Assembly (NCBI GenBank): GCA_009774615.1
Contig: VSOC01000002.1
Coordinates: 22,922-86,921 of the forward strand
Direction: 5' to 3'
DNA from: Lachnospiraceae bacterium
GTDB taxonomy: Bacteria; Bacillota; Clostridia; Lachnospirales; Lachnospiraceae
DNA: 64,000 nucleotides
Shown here: piece by piece, positions 61,576 through 64,000 of the stretch
Position numbering within the stretch: the first letter of the stretch is position 1
Layout: the number at the start of each line of letters is the position of its first letter
The notes under the pieces: model-generated
Databases searched by the model: none
Seen by the model: only the letters and a program-made list of their open reading frames with translations
Told to the model about the DNA's origin: nothing
Made by a program: the position numbers and the translations under genes

Positions 61576-63033
61576 TTAACTGTTTTTGTAGGAATCCAAA
61601 AGAGCCTTCTTGATCTGCCAGAGTTCATTGGATAAATCGACATGAACCTTGTGGGGGTTGACCAGACGGCGGGATTCCTCCCAGAGCGTGGTTAACTCCT
61701 TTTTGCAGTACGCTTGGATATCCATGACCTTGGGCGAGGAATAGATGCAGGTTCCCTTCTTAAAGATTGGGACAAGAAGCTCCCGCATGGTATAGCTCTT
61801 TGGTGCCAGGTGGGTTTTTTTCCAGGTCTGTATCGGGTCGAAGAGCAGCAGGGAATTGGACTCGTCAAATTTTTCATCGGCAAGGCAGATTAAATCGGCA
61901 ATAATTTTCCCGTTTTCCCGGCTGTAAATACGCTGAATCGTCTTATTTCCCGGATTGGTAATCTTCTCTGCATTTTCGGAGAGTTTGATTTTGGGGATGA
62001 ATTTTTCGGTGGCTTCATCCTTTACTGCCGCCAGCTTATAGACGCCGCCAAAGGACGGGCAGTCCTTCGCGGTAATTAAATTCGTTCCCACACCCCAGGA
62101 GTTAATGGCAGCGCCCTGCAGCTTTAAGCTGTTGATTAATTCCTCGTCCAAATCGTTGGAGGCGGAAATTACGGCATCGGAAAATCCGGCTTCGTCTAAC
62201 ATCTGCTTGGCCTGCTTGGAGAGGTAGGCCAGGTCGCCGCTGTCTAAGCGGATACCGTAAAAGGTCAGCGGGATACCCTCCTTGCGCATTTCCTTAAAGA
62301 CCTGAATCGCATGGGGGACGCCGGAGTTTAAGGTGTCGTAAGTATCAACTAACAGGATGCAGGCGGAGGGATAAAGATGCGCGTAGGTACGGAAGGCCGT
62401 CAGTTCATCCGGGAAACTCATAATCCAGCTGTGGGCATGTGTCCCCTTTACCGGAACGTCAAACATCTGTCCGGTCAGCACATTGGAGGTTCCTATACAG
62501 CCGGCAATCATCGCCGCACGGGCACCGTAAATCCCCGCGTCCGGCCCCTGTGCCCGGCGCAGACCAAATTCCATCACCCCGTCACCCTGGGCTGCATGGA
62601 CGATGCGGTAGGTTTTCGTGGCAATCAGGCTCTGGTGGTTAATAATGTTTAATAATGCCGTTTCCACCAACTGGGCTTCCATAATCGGGGCAATGACCTT
62701 TACTAAGGGTTCCCGGGGAAATACCACAGTTCCTTCCGGGATAGCATAGATATCGCCCGAAAATTTAAAATGCAGCAGGTAGTCCAAAAAATCTTCCTGA
62801 AACATCCCGGTACTGCGCAGGTAGTCCACGTCCTCCTGGTCAAAGTGCAAGTTGTTGATGTATTCAATGACCTGTTCTAAGCCTGCGCAGATGGCAAAGC
62901 CGTTGCCGAATGGATTATTGCGGTAAAATACGTCAAAGACAACGGTTTTATTGGCATCCTTCTGTTTAAAATAGCCCTGCATCATGGTCAGTTCATAAAA
63001 ATCGGTTAGCAGCGTCAGGTTTCTTTGGTTCAT
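61576..63033 (-). CDS. pncB: nicotinate phosphoribosyltransferase
   Basis: 485 residues. LLTDFYELTMMQGYFKQ at the N-terminus, EFGLRRAQGPDAG (about 155), GTHAHSWIMSF (about 205) and GIRLDSGDLAYLSKQ with FSASNDLDE are signatures of the NAPRTase family. It makes nicotinate mononucleotide from nicotinate and PRPP with ATP, for NAD salvage. It has an extended -10 promoter 50-80 bp upstream and stands alone; the sirtuin (an NAD consumer) three genes away is suggestive at most. Confidence 0.95.
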   Translation of the reverse strand: MNQRNLTLLTDFYELTMMQGYFKQKDANKTVVFDVFYRNNPFGNGFAICAGLEQVIEYINNLHFDQEDVDYLRSTGMFQEDFLDYLLHFKFSGDIYAIPEGTVVFPREPLVKVIAPIMEAQLVETALLNIINHQSLIATKTYRIVHAAQGDGVMEFGLRRAQGPDAGIYGARAAMIAGCIGTSNVLTGQMFDVPVKGTHAHSWIMSFPDELTAFRTYAHLYPSACILLVDTYDTLNSGVPHAIQVFKEMRKEGIPLTFYGIRLDSGDLAYLSKQAKQMLDEAGFSDAVISASNDLDEELINSLKLQGAAINSWGVGTNLITAKDCPSFGGVYKLAAVKDEATEKFIPKIKLSENAEKITNPGNKTIQRIYSRENGKIIADLICLADEKFDESNSLLLFDPIQTWKKTHLAPKSYTMRELLVPIFKKGTCIYSSPKVMDIQAYCKKELTTLWEESRRLVNPHKVHVDLSNELWQIKKALLDSYKNS

Positions 63034-63081
63034 GGGTGGGGTCTCCTTTTTGTCGGCGCAGGAGCGCTTTTTTTTCCAATC

Positions 63082-63109
63082 ATTATAACATAAATTTTGG
63101 GTATGGCAA
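63082..63109 (-). promoter_or_regulatory. promoter of pncB
   Basis: On the minus strand TTGCCA (63104-63109), a 16-bp spacer and TATAAT with an upstream TGT (63082-63090): a good extended -10 promoter. Confidence 0.75.
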
Positions 63110-63332
63110 GAGTATTGTTAAAAAAATCACAAATTTTTTTGAAATTTTCAGGAAGTTCTTTTGTTAAAATTGAAGGACATTAGGGTTGATTTGGAACATA
63201 AAACATGGTAAAATTGCATAAAATCAGATGAACTATAAGGAGAAAAAACGAAAAAATTTATAACAAATGCCATATTTTAAGAAAAAGTAAAAATTGGGTC
63301 ATTCGTCCTTTTTATTCCTGGGCTTTCTCCGG

Positions 63333-63338
63333 TATAAT
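63333..63338 (+). promoter_or_regulatory. possible -10 of the Crp/Fnr gene
   Basis: TATAAT lies 23 bp before the start codon; no clear -35 is seen upstream. The remaining part of the 328-bp divergent gap 63034-63361 is AT-rich with nothing else recognised. Confidence 0.45.
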
Positions 63339-63361
63339 AGGGTTATACAAAGGGAGGGGCC

Positions 63362-64000
63362 ATGGAGATTTTTAAGGAACTGCCGTTAGCAAAACAGACA
63401 TATATGGAAGTATTGTTCCAGAACTGCACAGAAGAAGTAAAGTATTATATGCGGGCGATGGAGGTCGGAGAGGATGAAACGCTGATTGAAGCAGGAGAGA
63501 AGTGCAGCAATATTTACATTATCTTATCCGGCAGGGCAACGGGGATTGAGTGGCCTATGCACAACCAGCCCTATTCCTTTAAAGATTACGGGCCGGGGGA
63601 CTTTTTTGGGGAGATTGAATATTTTGCCGGTCTTTCTAATTATCGAATCAGTGTGGTAACGGCTACCCGCTGCCGCCTGCTCGTTATCCCGGTGGTCTAC
63701 TATATGGAATGGCTGCAGACAGATGTGGATGCGCTGTGGATGCGGACGAAGGAAAATACGCGCCGTTTGGTCGAACAGACGTCCGAAGCCAGGAAATATC
63801 TGTTTATCGAGGGCAGGGAACGGCTGATGATGTATCTTATCCGCAAGTATGAACAGAAGCAGCCCGCGGGAAAGGTGCTGGAATTAAGACAGAACCGGGA
63901 ACAGCTTTCGGAGGAAATCGGGTTTTCCGTAAAGACCTTAAACCGAAACATTAAAAAGCTGAAAGAGGCCGATTTGATTCAGATGCAAAAGGGAAAGGTC
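63362..64000 (+). CDS. Crp/Fnr-family transcriptional regulator, 3' end outside the window
   Basis: The first 213 codons are visible, from ATG 63362 after GGGAGGGG. A cyclic-nucleotide-binding-like beta roll (about 30-115, with LIEAGEKCSNIYIILSGRATG and YGPGDFFGEIEYFAG) is followed by a long helix and a winged helix-turn-helix (about 180-205, QLSEEIGFSVKTLNRNIKKL). The residues that bind cAMP in Crp are not well kept and no Fnr-type N-terminal cysteines are seen, so the ligand is unknown. It is divergent from pncB, but a link is unproven. Confidence 0.88.
   Translation, partial: MEIFKELPLAKQTYMEVLFQNCTEEVKYYMRAMEVGEDETLIEAGEKCSNIYIILSGRATGIEWPMHNQPYSFKDYGPGDFFGEIEYFAGLSNYRISVVTATRCRLLVIPVVYYMEWLQTDVDALWMRTKENTRRLVEQTSEARKYLFIEGRERLMMYLIRKYEQKQPAGKVLELRQNREQLSEEIGFSVKTLNRNIKKLKEADLIQMQKGKV

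Overview
The window looks like a chromosomal segment of a Gram-positive anaerobe of the class Clostridia, most likely a gut Lachnospiraceae-type organism. The evidence is AGGAGG-type ribosome binding sites, TTGACA/TATAAT promoters often with an extended TG -10, lipobox lipoproteins, a PPi-type phosphofructokinase, the clostridial gene order cmk-ispH-rpsA, a single-chain PurL and a SleB-type cell wall hydrolase. The taxonomic assignment is inference from gene content; no rRNA is present.

Layout. 1-3520 (minus): a DUF1538 membrane protein, a tandem PII-like protein and a lipase cut by the left edge. 3856-8192: an exported FAD/FMN reductase lipoprotein, then a glycogen debranching enzyme. 8457-22973: a 14.5 kb catabolic operon: LacI regulator, GH3, ABC permeases and binding protein, GH2 beta-glucuronidase, FGGY kinase, HAD hydrolase, UlaE, a cytoplasmic FG-GAP-like protein, UlaF and UlaG. 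It is the most interesting metabolic unit here. It resembles the lower L-ascorbate pathway but is fed by an ABC importer, glycosidases and a kinase instead of a PTS, and no UlaD decarboxylase is visible. 23181-27979: a surface polymer O-acylation module (SGNH, DUF4358 lipoprotein, MBOAT, DHHW). 28116-30224: tRNA-Trp, PPi-phosphofructokinase and an HPr-like protein without the phospho-histidine. 30553-35257: a nuclease-XPD helicase fusion, a LysR regulator, a sigma-like protein without region 4 and a 166-bp palindrome. 35296-46383: purL, aspartate kinase, a PPK2-type phosphotransferase, a flavoprotein, cmk, ispH and rpsA. 46528-52300: a HAD phosphatase and branched-chain amino acid genes (ilvN, ilvC, leuC, leuD) with a divergent LysR. 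52640-59372: cell wall hydrolase, a membrane protein, a NarL-type two-component pair and a D,D-carboxypeptidase. 59414-64000: sirtuin, BrnQ, PncB and a Crp/Fnr regulator cut by the right edge.

Two genome-level patterns cut across the genes. First, a family of very small inverted-repeat insertions (20-132 bp, ends GTTACTGTTCACA-like) occurs at least six times, always between genes; two copies have perfect 8-bp target duplications and three more have 6/8 matches. Second, many gene junctions, above all in the 8.4-23 kb operon, consist of degenerate tandem repeats, each with its own sequence and period (13 to 30 bp), and several start at the stop codon of the upstream gene. I found no CRISPR array, no prophage and no full-length transposase gene.
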